From Rhynchopus sp. YZ270_cl-10 (lineage: Eukaryota > Euglenozoa > Diplonemea > Diplonemida > Diplonemidae), in assembly GCA_964035575.1 (NCBI GenBank), contig OZ037866.1, forward strand, positions 1,178,001 to 1,242,000: a stretch of 64,000 nucleotides of DNA, written 5' to 3'. The notes under the pieces are model-generated. The model saw only the letters and a program-made list of their open reading frames with translations. It was not told where the DNA came from and searched no databases. Positions 42,855 to 52,175 of this stretch are shown here, piece by piece. Position 1 is the stretch's first letter. Each line of letters opens with the position of its first letter. A program made the position numbers and the translations under genes.

Positions 42855-45800
42855 ATGGAATGCCTCGTTGCGTACGGCGGAGACCAAGGTGATGCATCTA
42901 ACGTGAGATTTACCTCCGACGACGTGACGCGGGTTACACAAGAGATCCGAGGGGAGTTGCTTTCGCGTATTGAAGCACATTCACTTCGTCATGGGGTAGA
43001 TCGAGTACATAGCACCACGGAGGGCACCGCACTGCGCATTGTAGTGGGAGCAATAGAAGGGGGGACGCTACCTCGGTACGGCGCTGCTGCGTGGCCACTG
43101 ACGTGGCTTTCGGTTCTTGGGGGGTCCGGGCTGAGCTTGGTCCCTATGGACCTTTCTCCTGCAAACCCGACGGCAAGATTAAAGAGGATGATCGATTGTG
43201 TCAACCCCATTGCCATCATTGTGGATTCTGATGCAGAAAGAGAATGTTTCATGAGACGAACCTCTACCGTGTTGGTGCTAACCGTTGCAGAGATTTTTGA
43301 TAAAAAGAGCGAAAAAGAGGCGAAATTTGCGTTACGTAGTGACGCTGAAGAGTCGCATATATTCTTTACCAGCGGAAGCAGTGGGGTGCCCAAGGCGGTT
43401 TGTTGTAGTGTTGGCGCGCTGAAGGGGTATTGTGTTGCAAAGAATGTGGAGCATCGTATTGAAAAGGGGGGGAAGGTGTTGTTAGCTTCTACGCCTACGT
43501 TTGATCCTTCGTTGGGCGATATTGTTGCAACGTTGTTGCATAGCGAGGCTTCATTACATGTTTTTCCTCCGTCGCAGATCCACGACATCGCGCGATTTGC
43601 GGAAAATTCCTGCGCAACACACATCCTCACAGCGCCGGCGATCTCTACCTGGATTCTCGAGGGTTGCAGCACCTCGCAGGATGTCACCCAAAGATATCCT
43701 CATCTCACCACTTTGGTTACCGGGGGGGAAGCGCCGGGGAAGCGGATTGGCGAGGTTTTTGGTGACTTTCAAAATAGAGGAAAAATCCGCTACGGAAACA
43801 CCTATGGGGTGACAGAATGCACGGGGTACCAGACAGTGCAGTGGTGGGATGTGGGGTGTGGGGGTATAGGGTTGATAGGAAGCATGCTGGGTAGTGCGAA
43901 CTCTGTGTGCTCAATAGGCGCGATTATCATGGCCGACGCAGCGCTCTCCCTGCGTGCACAGACACGACACAACAAACGCAGCCCAAACAGTACAACGACA
44001 GTTTTAATGGGGGAATTACACCTATTTGGACCCCAGGTGGCGCAGGGGTATCTCAACGACCACAAAAACCCTGCCTTTTGGGAGCACAACGGAATGCGTG
44101 GGTTTGCGACAGGAGACATAGTGGAGCTGTGCTTCGAGAAGGTGGCGGAGGAGGAGATGGTGGTGGTGGTGGACACCCCAGAGCTTGGTGGTGTGTACTA
44201 TTCTGAAGGGGATAAATACGTTGCGGCAGTTCAACCGACACTGCGTTATGCTGGACGGAGAGATACGCAAATTAAAATAAACGGGCAGCGTGCGGACCTT
44301 GGGGAAGTAAACTCAGCGTTGTCCTCCTTGGGGGTATCAAACGGCATTTTATCGGAGGCTGTGGGGGTCAAAATGGCGGGAGAAAATTCAGGAGTTGTCG
44401 CATTTTGCGTTCTCTCCAATGCCTGGAGTAGCCCTGTGGTGGCATCAGACCGAATGCAACAGCGTGCTCTTTGTACGGCAATCCGCAGAGCACTACAGGA
44501 AATGGTGTCTCAAGAGCTGCCTTCGTTTCTGGTGCCCAGCATTGTGTTGATTCTTCGTTCTGTTGCGGATACGGCATTGGGTGGTACTGTGTTTCCTCTG
44601 AATGCGTCTGCCAAGATGGACCTTCATCGTCTCGCATCGAGCGAATCCCTAGCAAACATTGTGCGGTGTAGCGTGCACGATGCGTGCGTTTATCTTGAAG
44701 ACGATGCTTCTCTCATGTCAGCCGCAGAGTTGTGCAACGGGGGCTGTTTTGATGAGAGCATTGTGGAAGAAGATGTGGGGGTGTCGGCGGCCGCAACCAC
44801 ATCCACCACCACCGCCACCCTAACACCGCTCCAGCTTTGTATCCTCGCCGTTGCAGAATCTTTTAGTCAAGTGCTTGCATTATCTTGGCATGAAACCGGT
44901 CTCTTCAATAGCATCGACACCCTAGAAAAGGTAATATCAAAAGCAAATTTCTCTGATATTTCTGGCGATTCGTTGTCCGCAGTGCAGGTCTGCAAAGCAG
45001 TGTGGAAAAGAGTTGGTGGTGGAAACGACAGTGGTGTCTTTGGGGAAACGCTTCCGCCCGCGCTTCTCCCGCGAGAACTTTTAAAACGGCCGCAAATTGG
45101 GGAATACGCGAAGCACCTCATAACCTCCTTAGACCCAACGCACATCGCGTCTCTGCAGTCTCAGAGCCTTCCTGTCAACACAGCTCAGCCGAATTTGTTA
45201 CAGACGCACAATGTCTCTCCTCTTATTGCCTCAGCATCTGCAGGGCATATTCCCCTCATGAAGCATATCATGGACAGAGAATGTGGGAACATCATTACAT
45301 CGATAACTCCTACGACAAACGCCTTTATGGCAGCAGTGTTGGCAGGGGAAATCGATGCGGCAGGGGTTTTGTTGGAAAGAAAGATGCAGAATTTGGCAGA
45401 AAAACCCACAAAAGCATCTGACGACAACGGGAAGAGAGAAGACGAGACCGCTGTGACTGCCGACATCATCTCCGAAACACTCCGTCGCGCTGTCACCCGC
45501 TCTGCCACCTCCGTCCAGGGGGTCGCCTTTTTATTTTCCTCCTTCTGCACCTTGCATGGTAAACGGTACGACCCTGATGCCCCAAACCCACTCTTGCGGG
45601 GGTTGGTCTTGAAGAGTGAGGAAACCCTTCTGCATACCTGCGCGAGAGGTGGGGGTGCTCCTGGGGTGATGGGTGCGCTGTTGGGGCAGTTGCAGCCTGG
45701 GGTTGTTAAGCGTGGTGGTGGGGGAGGTGGAGGTGGAGGTGGTGCTGTGCGTAAAGGGATTTCCCCGGAGCTCATGGATGTGCATCACCGCACACCCTTG

Positions 45801-46073
45801 CATTGGGCGGCGATGAACGGCCACGCAGATTTGGTTTCGATGCTTTGTAGTCAGGATGTGTCCGGTATCGACAGCATCTGGCCTGCCAACACCATGGTCG
45901 CAATGAAGGACGCAGCAGGCGAGACTGCTGTGCAAATGGCGGAACGGCGTGCAGTATGTGCAGCAGCAGACGCACGGCCAGAAGGAATGCGGCAGAGTGT
46001 CTTTGGAAGCATCGCAAAAATCTTAGGAGGATCTGGAGGCACGCAGAACCTGAAGAAAGCTGGGCGAATGTGA
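42855..46073 (+). CDS. Single-module adenylation-carrier protein fused to ankyrin repeats
   Basis: The single exon encodes 1072 residues. Residues ~60-600 are an ANL-superfamily adenylation domain with the core motifs in order: FFTSGSSGVPKAV (~169, ATP loop), YGNTYGVTECTGY (~313), ATGDIVEL (~417), RRDTQIKINGQRADLGEVN (~466) and NASAKMDL with the A10 Lys (~584). Residues ~670-760 look like a phosphopantetheine carrier, with SDISGDSLSAVQV holding the acceptor Ser (~703). There is no condensation, reductase or thioesterase domain. From ~775 come ankyrin-type repeats (VSPLIASASAGHIPLMKHI, RTPLHWAAMNGHADLVSML) with a Gly10 spacer (~953). The domain order recalls AASDH- or Ebony-like enzymes that activate an amino acid on a tethered carrier, but with an ankyrin tail in place of the usual third domain. 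Substrate unknown. Two ankyrin-only genes follow on the same strand. Confidence 0.8.
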   Translation: MECLVAYGGDQGDASNVRFTSDDVTRVTQEIRGELLSRIEAHSLRHGVDRVHSTTEGTALRIVVGAIEGGTLPRYGAAAWPLTWLSVLGGSGLSLVPMDLSPANPTARLKRMIDCVNPIAIIVDSDAERECFMRRTSTVLVLTVAEIFDKKSEKEAKFALRSDAEESHIFFTSGSSGVPKAVCCSVGALKGYCVAKNVEHRIEKGGKVLLASTPTFDPSLGDIVATLLHSEASLHVFPPSQIHDIARFAENSCATHILTAPAISTWILEGCSTSQDVTQRYPHLTTLVTGGEAPGKRIGEVFGDFQNRGKIRYGNTYGVTECTGYQTVQWWDVGCGGIGLIGSMLGSANSVCSIGAIIMADAALSLRAQTRHNKRSPNSTTTVLMGELHLFGPQVAQGYLNDHKNPAFWEHNGMRGFATGDIVELCFEKVAEEEMVVVVDTPELGGVYYSEGDKYVAAVQPTLRYAGRRDTQIKINGQRADLGEVNSALSSLGVSNGILSEAVGVKMAGENSGVVAFCVLSNAWSSPVVASDRMQQRALCTAIRRALQEMVSQELPSFLVPSIVLILRSVADTALGGTVFPLNASAKMDLHRLASSESLANIVRCSVHDACVYLEDDASLMSAAELCNGGCFDESIVEEDVGVSAAATTSTTTATLTPLQLCILAVAESFSQVLALSWHETGLFNSIDTLEKVISKANFSDISGDSLSAVQVCKAVWKRVGGGNDSGVFGETLPPALLPRELLKRPQIGEYAKHLITSLDPTHIASLQSQSLPVNTAQPNLLQTHNVSPLIASASAGHIPLMKHIMDRECGNIITSITPTTNAFMAAVLAGEIDAAGVLLERKMQNLAEKPTKASDDNGKREDETAVTADIISETLRRAVTRSATSVQGVAFLFSSFCTLHGKRYDPDAPNPLLRGLVLKSEETLLHTCARGGGAPGVMGALLGQLQPGVVKRGGGGGGGGGGAVRKGISPELMDVHHRTPLHWAAMNGHADLVSMLCSQDVSGIDSIWPANTMVAMKDAAGETAVQMAERRAVCAAADARPEGMRQSVFGSIAKILGGSGGTQNLKKAGRM

Positions 46074-46439
46074 TGATATGTCTGGCCTTTCTTTTGGGGG
46101 TGAAAGCGGAGGGGGAATGGGGGGAGTGATCCAGAAAATTCTTCTTTCCATTTCCATTGGGGTGCTTCGTTTCCTCGGAGTGCCCGGAGGCGGTAAAATG
46201 CGCGAACGAAAAAAAAGCCACATGGAGATTCACAACTGTGGCAACACAACTACACTACTCCAAACAATTTATCAAAAAGAACAGAAAAGTGAAAAGGTGA
46301 ATGTTTATCAGAGAGTCTCATCAACTTCGAAGTAAATTAAAAAAGCCTGGTCTGATCTTTAAGATGGTTTGTTGCACCTCCTTTTTTTTCCTTTTGATTT
46401 TCCTTCAAAACCCCACAGAAATAATATAAACATAACACT
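46074..46439. promoter_or_regulatory. Upstream region of ankyrin gene 1
   Basis: The last ~90 bp (TTTGTTGCACCTCC, CCTTTTGATTTTCCTT, AATAATATAAACATAACAC) are duplicated almost unchanged at 48088-48164 before ankyrin gene 2, so they probably contain the promoter and leader. The 60-bp dispersed repeat (46221-46278) lies further upstream. Confidence 0.55.
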
Positions 46440-47843
46440 ATGGGGATACACGACGAGATCTTGGCAGCAGCGAAGACTGGCAACACCGCTGCAGTGAAGA
46501 CTGCCCTGAAAAAGCTTCCCCGGGACAAAAAGACTGTTGCCTTCGCCGCTCTACATGCAGCGTGCACGGCCGGGCACCACGAGGCTTTGGGGCTGCTGCT
46601 GGAGAAGGCGGAGATAGTGGAGGATGACTTTAAGGTGCTTCTGGGGCACTGCATGAAGGTTGACGACTTGCCGTGTGTGCAGGTATTGATGCCGCATTGG
46701 GACAGACGGAAGAACGCGACGCAGACGAGCACCACGCTTGGCAACAACCGAGAGGCGGACACTGCACTGCTCGACGTCCTCAACAGTGCAGGAGGGATGG
46801 GCACAACCCAGGACCACACCGCCCTGCACGTCGCCGTCATCGACCGCAACCCCGACACCGCAGAAGCCCTCTGCCGCTCCGGTGCCTCCCTCGAAGCAAA
46901 AAACGCAGAAGGCATGACACCGTTCCTCCTCGCCTGCCAGCTGGGTGGACGCAAAATGGTCAAGGTACTGCTCGATGCGGGAGCGAACCGCAACGCAGTG
47001 GAATGCAATGGGAGCGGCTGTCTGTCGGTGGCAGCGTTTTACAATAACGTGGAGGTCGCGCACTATCTTCTTGCACACCCCGAGGCGGATACAGAACAGA
47101 GAGATAACATGCAGCACACAGCAATGCACTGGGCGGCACATCCTCAAGTGGCCGAGGCGCTGCTCGACCATGCCGCGAACATCGACGCACAAAACCACGT
47201 TGGCCGCACCCCATTGCTGCTTGCCGTTGCTGAAGGGAACATGGACATGGTTGTGTACCTGACACGGAACATGGCCGATGTGCGCATTGCCGACAACGAC
47301 GGACTATCCTGCCTTATCCTCGCAGTGATCCTCGGACACTCAGAGATGGTGGCCTATCTCGCGTCCCTCTCGGATAGGGATGAGTCGCACTGTAACGTCA
47401 ATCTGAACCACAAAGCGTCGAACGGATGCACCGCACTGCACGCAGCCGTCGCCACGAAGGATGTTGCTGTCGTGGAGCATCTGCTTGCTGCCGGTGCAGA
47501 CGTCGACGTAAGAGACAGCAACGGACGCACCGCTGTCATCTTGGCAAGCCATTCTGGGCAGCTTTCCGTTGTGAAGAAGCTGCTCGACGCTGACGCAGAT
47601 CTGCGTGACGTCGACTACCATGGACAGACCTGTATCATGGGTGCGGCCTCTGGTGGCCACGACAAAACGGTGCGCTACCTCTGGCCCCAGGTGAACGTTC
47701 ATTTGAAGGATAGAAAAGGGAAAACTGCACTCGACTATGCAACACAGAAGGGCCACAGAAATATCATGCAGATGCTCCAGTCTGCAGCGGGGGGCTTCAA
47801 CTTTGGTGCGGATGTACCTGTTGTGCACACCACCTTTTGGTAA
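46440..47843 (+). CDS. Ankyrin-repeat protein 1
   Basis: The single exon encodes 467 residues, nearly all ankyrin repeats of about 33 residues (about a dozen). Examples are DHTALHVAVIDRNPDTAEAL, GMTPFLLACQLGGRKMVKVL, NGCTALHAAVATKDVAVVEHL and GRTAVILASHSGQLSVVKKL. There is no signal peptide or membrane helix, so it is a cytosolic scaffold-type protein with no catalytic domain. The reading frame ends at VPVVHTTFW, but the DNA after the stop still resembles an internal part of ankyrin gene 2, so the protein is probably shortened relative to an ancestor. Segment 47380-47590 is nearly identical to 48186-48396 of gene 2. Confidence 0.85.
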   Translation: MGIHDEILAAAKTGNTAAVKTALKKLPRDKKTVAFAALHAACTAGHHEALGLLLEKAEIVEDDFKVLLGHCMKVDDLPCVQVLMPHWDRRKNATQTSTTLGNNREADTALLDVLNSAGGMGTTQDHTALHVAVIDRNPDTAEALCRSGASLEAKNAEGMTPFLLACQLGGRKMVKVLLDAGANRNAVECNGSGCLSVAAFYNNVEVAHYLLAHPEADTEQRDNMQHTAMHWAAHPQVAEALLDHAANIDAQNHVGRTPLLLAVAEGNMDMVVYLTRNMADVRIADNDGLSCLILAVILGHSEMVAYLASLSDRDESHCNVNLNHKASNGCTALHAAVATKDVAVVEHLLAAGADVDVRDSNGRTAVILASHSGQLSVVKKLLDADADLRDVDYHGQTCIMGAASGGHDKTVRYLWPQVNVHLKDRKGKTALDYATQKGHRNIMQMLQSAAGGFNFGADVPVVHTTFW

Positions 47844-48164
47844 TGTGTTTTACGACTTTGCGAATGATGTGGCTGTCACCGCTGCGACGTGGTCAAAGCC
47901 TTAGTTGCTTCCGGTGCAGACGTGACAATCGCAGCCAACAACGGTGGTAACTGCCCAGGTGGGGGTGCTCCTGGGGTTATGCACGACGTTGAAGTAAATT
48001 ACTTTACTTGTGGTTTTACATGTCGTGAATGTTTATCAGACTCATCAACTTCGTAGTAAATTATAAAAAAAATTCTGGTCAGATCTATGATGGTTTGTTG
48101 CACCTCCTTTTTTTCCTTTTGATTTTCCTTTAAAACTCCACAGAAATAATATAAACATAACACC
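47844..48164 (+). pseudogene. Mosaic of ankyrin-gene fragments plus duplicated promoter
   Basis: 47850-47895 matches gene 2 at 48576-48618 (ACTTTGCGAA-GATGTG-CTGTCACCGCTGC). 47888-47955 matches gene 2 at 49168-49235 (GACGTGGTCAAAGCCTT...). 47957-47980 matches the adenylation-ankyrin gene at 45648-45672 (GGTGGGGGTGCTCCTGGGGT). Then comes a GTAAATTACTTTACTTGTGG piece related to the MITE at 32.1 kb, then the duplicated promoter. These joins show repeated non-homologous or conversion-tract shuffling within the cluster. Confidence 0.7.
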
Positions 48165-50153
48165 ATGGGGATACACGACGAGAAGACGGATGAGTCGCAC
48201 TGTAACGTCAATCTGAACCACAAAGCGGCGAACGGATGCACCGCACTGCACGCAGCCGTCGCCACGAAGGATGTTGCTGTCGTGGAGCATCTGCTTGCTG
48301 CCGGTGCAGACGTCGACGTAAGAGACAGCGACGGACGTACCGCTGTCATCTTGGCAAGCCATTCTGGGCAGCTTTCCGTTGTGAAGAAGCTGCTTGACGC
48401 TGACGCAGATCTGTATTTGAAGGATAGAAAGGGGAAAACTGCGCTCGACTATGCAGCAGAGAAGGGCCATAAAAAAATCAGGGAGATGCTCCAGTCCGCA
48501 GCGGGGGGCTTTAGCGGTGCGGATGTGCATACCAACGTTGCTGATGATGTGTCTTCGAACCTTGGTAAGGTGTCTTTCGACTTTGCGAAGGATGTGTCTG
48601 TCACCGCTGCTAAAGATATGCCTGACGACTTTACTGAAAAGTTTTTGGCCAAATTTGGCGCCGAGACTGCGTTCGACAAATTTGATGAAGACGACAAAGC
48701 TGAAGAATACGCGACGGAAGCCAGGGTTGCTGAAGCTTTTTCCTTTGCTAATTTGGTGGCTTCGAACTTTCGTAAGGTGTCTAAGAAGGATGTGCCTGTC
48801 ACCGCTGCTAAAGAGATGTCTGAAGACGAGAAGGCCGAGCTTGCTGAAGCTCTGTTCGTTGCTGTTCGTGGAGGCAAGCTTGACGACGTAAAGAAGTCGG
48901 TCGCCTCTGGTGCAGACGTGCTTGCCACAGACGCCAAGGGTGACACCTGCCTCTCCATGGCAGTCGAGGGCGGACATACCAACATTTTACGCTACCTCCT
49001 TGGCAGTGGGGTCGATGTGAACCATGCGAGCCACGACGGCATGACCCCATTACACTGGGCAACCGAAGCCTCCCAGGTCTTCGACTTGCTCTCGGCAGGG
49101 GCTAAGGTCAATGTGAGGGACAATGATGGGCGCACCCCCGCTTTCAATGCCACTGTGGGCAAGGAGCTGGACGTGGTCAAAGCCTTGGTTGCTTCCGGTG
49201 CAGACGTGACCATCGCAGCCAACAACGGTGGCAACTGTCTGTCTGCCGCAGTGCATAAGGAGGACCTGAAGATGGTGCGGTACCTGGTGGGTTTGCGGCA
49301 GGGGCTGGACCACAAAGAAAAGTACGGCCACACAGCACTTCACGTTGCTGCACATCTGAACAACCCCGACATCGTGCAGGTCCTGATCTCCGGCGGCTTG
49401 GGGAAGGATACGTTGAACGATAAGCTTCACACACCACTAATGCTCGCGAGCGAACGGGGCCACCTAGACATTGTGAGAATGCTTGTCCACTCTGGGGCTA
49501 GTGTACGCAATGTTGACATCAACGGTGAGACTGCGCTCTTCCTTTCGGTGCACCACGATAAGCCTGCAACCACACACTATCTTGCAGGTCTGGGCATTGA
49601 TATTAACCGCACCAATAATGACGGCGCCTCTGCGCTGCACTGTGCGGCACACGAAAACTTTCCAGACCAGGTACGCATCCTCCTTGCTGCTGGGGCGGAC
49701 ATCAACCTCAAGAACGACCAAAGACCCCCCCCGCTGCTCCTCGCGAGTTGTTCGAGCGAACTCTCCATGGTGAAGCAGTTGGTCAAAGCCGGAGCAGACG
49801 TGACCGCAACAGACGACGAAGGCAACTCATGCCTGATCCTCGCTGTGGACGCGGCAAAGATAGACACCGTACGCTATCTTGTGACCCTTCCGAAGCTGGA
49901 TGTGAATTTTGTTGGCAACTTCGGAAACACCGCGCTCCACTTTGCTGCTCAAGGGAACAGCGCAGCAGTCGTTGAGGTGCTTATCAAGGCAGGCGCGAAG
50001 CTCGACGTGAAAAACACCATTGGGTGTCCACCTCTGCTCACGGCCTTCAGATATGGGTGCGTTGACGGTGTAAAGAGGTTGGCAGCTGCAGGTGCGGGAA
50101 TGGTGTGCCCGAGCAGCAAAGGGGCCATCCGCTTCATCTACGGAAAGCTCTGA
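48165..50153 (+). CDS. Ankyrin-repeat protein 2 (chimeric 5' end)
   Basis: The single exon encodes 662 residues. The first codons (MGIHDE) and the promoter copy those of ankyrin gene 1, but after six codons the frame jumps to sequence equal to residues ~315-385 of gene 1, so this gene was made by a duplication with internal deletion. Ankyrin repeats occupy ~10-115 and ~225-650. Between them lies a charged segment with two similar stretches (FAKDVSVTAAKDMPDD, SKKDVPVTAAKEMSED), itself a short duplication. It carries about 15 repeats in all, for example DGMTPLHWATEASQVFDLL and FGNTALHFAAQGNSAAVVEV. Probably cytosolic protein-protein interaction; partner unknown. Confidence 0.85.
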   Translation: MGIHDEKTDESHCNVNLNHKAANGCTALHAAVATKDVAVVEHLLAAGADVDVRDSDGRTAVILASHSGQLSVVKKLLDADADLYLKDRKGKTALDYAAEKGHKKIREMLQSAAGGFSGADVHTNVADDVSSNLGKVSFDFAKDVSVTAAKDMPDDFTEKFLAKFGAETAFDKFDEDDKAEEYATEARVAEAFSFANLVASNFRKVSKKDVPVTAAKEMSEDEKAELAEALFVAVRGGKLDDVKKSVASGADVLATDAKGDTCLSMAVEGGHTNILRYLLGSGVDVNHASHDGMTPLHWATEASQVFDLLSAGAKVNVRDNDGRTPAFNATVGKELDVVKALVASGADVTIAANNGGNCLSAAVHKEDLKMVRYLVGLRQGLDHKEKYGHTALHVAAHLNNPDIVQVLISGGLGKDTLNDKLHTPLMLASERGHLDIVRMLVHSGASVRNVDINGETALFLSVHHDKPATTHYLAGLGIDINRTNNDGASALHCAAHENFPDQVRILLAAGADINLKNDQRPPPLLLASCSSELSMVKQLVKAGADVTATDDEGNSCLILAVDAAKIDTVRYLVTLPKLDVNFVGNFGNTALHFAAQGNSAAVVEVLIKAGAKLDVKNTIGCPPLLTAFRYGCVDGVKRLAAAGAGMVCPSSKGAIRFIYGKL

Positions 50154-50958
50154 GGGGAGGGGTTTGATAGTTGTGGATGGGGATGGGGAGGAGAGGGGAC
50201 AATGTGTTTTTTAACGTTTAAGGCACACTGTCTGGTGTGGCTGAAAGGGGGTGCTATTTTCTGCTATTCTGGGCATCTGGATTTTTTGGTGCGGCTGGAG
50301 GGAGGTCCCATTTTGTGCTACTTTCTGCTATTTTGGGGTCGTCGGCCACACCACTGTCACGAGAGTGCTTTGTATTTCAAGTAAGCTTCTTTTTAATACC
50401 TACACCAACGTAGTTCATTCCCTTTTTCCTTTTTACTAACCCTATCAGAGTTACTATTTTTCTGGTCTCCCCGAGAGAGGTGCGCCCTAATCTAGGTAGT
50501 GGGCCTAAGGATCAGCCCAAACCTTTCTCTGGAAGTAGGGAGTGTGTCTTTTTGATGGGTGTGTGTGTATAAGTAAATGACTAAGGAAGTGTGGAGGTGA
50601 GGTGGGAATGGGGCGGGCATAGTTCCGCTCTGATAGATGAGAGAGAGAGAGAGAGATGGGGAGGTATTTATGTTTCAAGTTTTTTTCATTCCAAAAAAAA
50701 AAAAAAAGGGGGGCCATTTTATTACAGCCAAGGGAAGCCTCTTTTTTACTTTCAACGGATGTCATCCGTCCGATTTTGAGAAACCCCCCCCCTCCCCCCC
50801 CCGGAGAAGATTGTAAATTTGGCAACCTGAAGTTTTCGGCTTTTGGACAGACGTAAAAAAATTCGAAAACCAGCGGAAGTGGATTTCCGAGCTCCCCGCT
50901 TTTCACCACAAAAAAAATCGACCACTTTAGTGGAGTAGAAGTTAATTTAAAGTGGCTC
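50154..50958. other. Intergenic spacer
   Basis: A hairpin-tail repeat lies at 50353-50400 (CACTGTCACGAGAGTGCTTTGTATTTCAAG). A GA tract is at 50636-50655. A segment at 50728-50767 (CCTCTTTTTTACTTTCAACG) is the inverted copy of 57396-57432. Poly-C tracts flank it. No gene. Confidence 0.5.
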
Positions 50959-51113
50959 CAGTACACAGTACACAGTACACAGTACACAGTACACAGTACA
51001 CAGTACACAGTACACAGTACACAGTACACAGTACACAGTACACAGTACACAGTACACAGTACACAGTACACAGTACACAGTACACAGTACACAGTACACA
51101 GTACACAGTACAG
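50959..51113. repeat. Minisatellite, 7-bp unit CAGTACA
   Basis: About 22 perfect head-to-tail copies, flanked by similar TTAATTTAAAG-GGCTCC / TCAATTTAAAGGCTCC sequences. Confidence 0.9.
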
Positions 51114-51477
51114 TGAAGTCAATTTAAAGGCTCCATGGGTCTTTATACAGTAACGTATAGGGATTTCAGTGCAAAGTGAAAGATTCGTAAAAAATAAATT
51201 GGTGTGGCTGAAACCAGCAAATTTCACTGCTAAAGAACTGCTAACAAACTGCTAAATAATACCCTTTTTTTAGGGGTGGTGTATAAAAACATTTTTTTAC
51301 CTTGGTTTTTCCACTCCCCCTGTTGGCGCGCCTCCACTCTTGCACACCCATGTGTGACCCCACCGTTGAACGCAATCGACTCGCTGAGTCAAAAGAACGC
51401 ACAGAACGGGGCTGGAAAAAATCACGAAAAACGCGTACCGTGCGCCTGCGGCGCCCACAAAGTAAGTTTTCCCCTGA

Positions 51478-51834
51478 GTATGCTGTGTATACTGTGTATG
51501 CTGTGTATGCTGTATGCTGTGTATGCTGTGTATGCTGTGTATGCTGTGTATACTGTGTATACTGTGTATACTGTGTATACTGTGTATACTGTGTATACTG
51601 TGTATACTGTGTATACTGTGTATACTGTGTATACTGTGTATACTGTGTATACTGTGTATACTGTGTATACTGTGTATACTGTGTATACTGTGTATACTGT
51701 GTATACTGTGTATACTGTGTATACTGTGTATACTGTGTATACTGTGTATACTGTGTATACTGTGTATACTGTGTATACTGTGTATACTGTGTATACTGTG
51801 TATACTGTGTATACTGTGTATACTGTGTATACTG
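51478..51834. repeat. Minisatellite, 9-bp unit TGTGTATAC
   Basis: About 39 copies; the first ~70 bp carry the variant TGTGTATGC. Because the unit is a multiple of three without stops, most frames are open across it; these are not genes. Confidence 0.95.
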
Positions 51835-51983
51835 CGGAAATTGACCAAAAACGAGAACTTGTCCATTTCGGCGAATTGACCCCACCACTGGCCGGACGGA
51901 TTCCGGAAATGCAAATGCCGGCGTTAAAAAGCTCACCAACGAAAAAAAAAATTTTTTTTCCAACACCCGTGGGGAAAATAACT

Positions 51984-52175
51984 ATTTATTGCGTGATGTA
52001 AAGTGCACTTTATATCACGAGGGAGCTATGGTTCCGAGTTGTAGGTTTTAGTACACGAGCGCAGCGAGTGTACTAATAAATTTTATGACCACGAGCGAAG
52101 CGAGTGGTCATAATATGCAACTCGGAACCATAGCCCGAGTTATATGAAGTGCGCTTTACAGAATGCAATACGATA
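51984..52175. repeat. Fold-back element
   Basis: TATTGC, TGTAAAG-GCACTT-ATAT, GGGAGCTATGGTTCCGAGTTG and the mirrored CAACTCGGAACCATAGC arms enclose two smaller hairpins (CGAGCGCAGCGAGTG-type and CGAGCGAAGCGAGTG-type). It lies between the minisatellite and the left arm of the recombinase-bearing element. Confidence 0.65.

Noticed and set aside
50505-51227. Open minus-strand frame with YCVLCTV repeats
   Set aside because: It is the translation of the CAGTACA minisatellite plus low-complexity flanks.
51276-52001. Long open frames in several frames and both strands over 51.27-52.0 kb (CVY, VYT, CIL, IHS, YTQ repeats)
   Set aside because: They are produced by the stop-free 9-bp minisatellite, whose length is a multiple of three; none has coding features outside the repeat.
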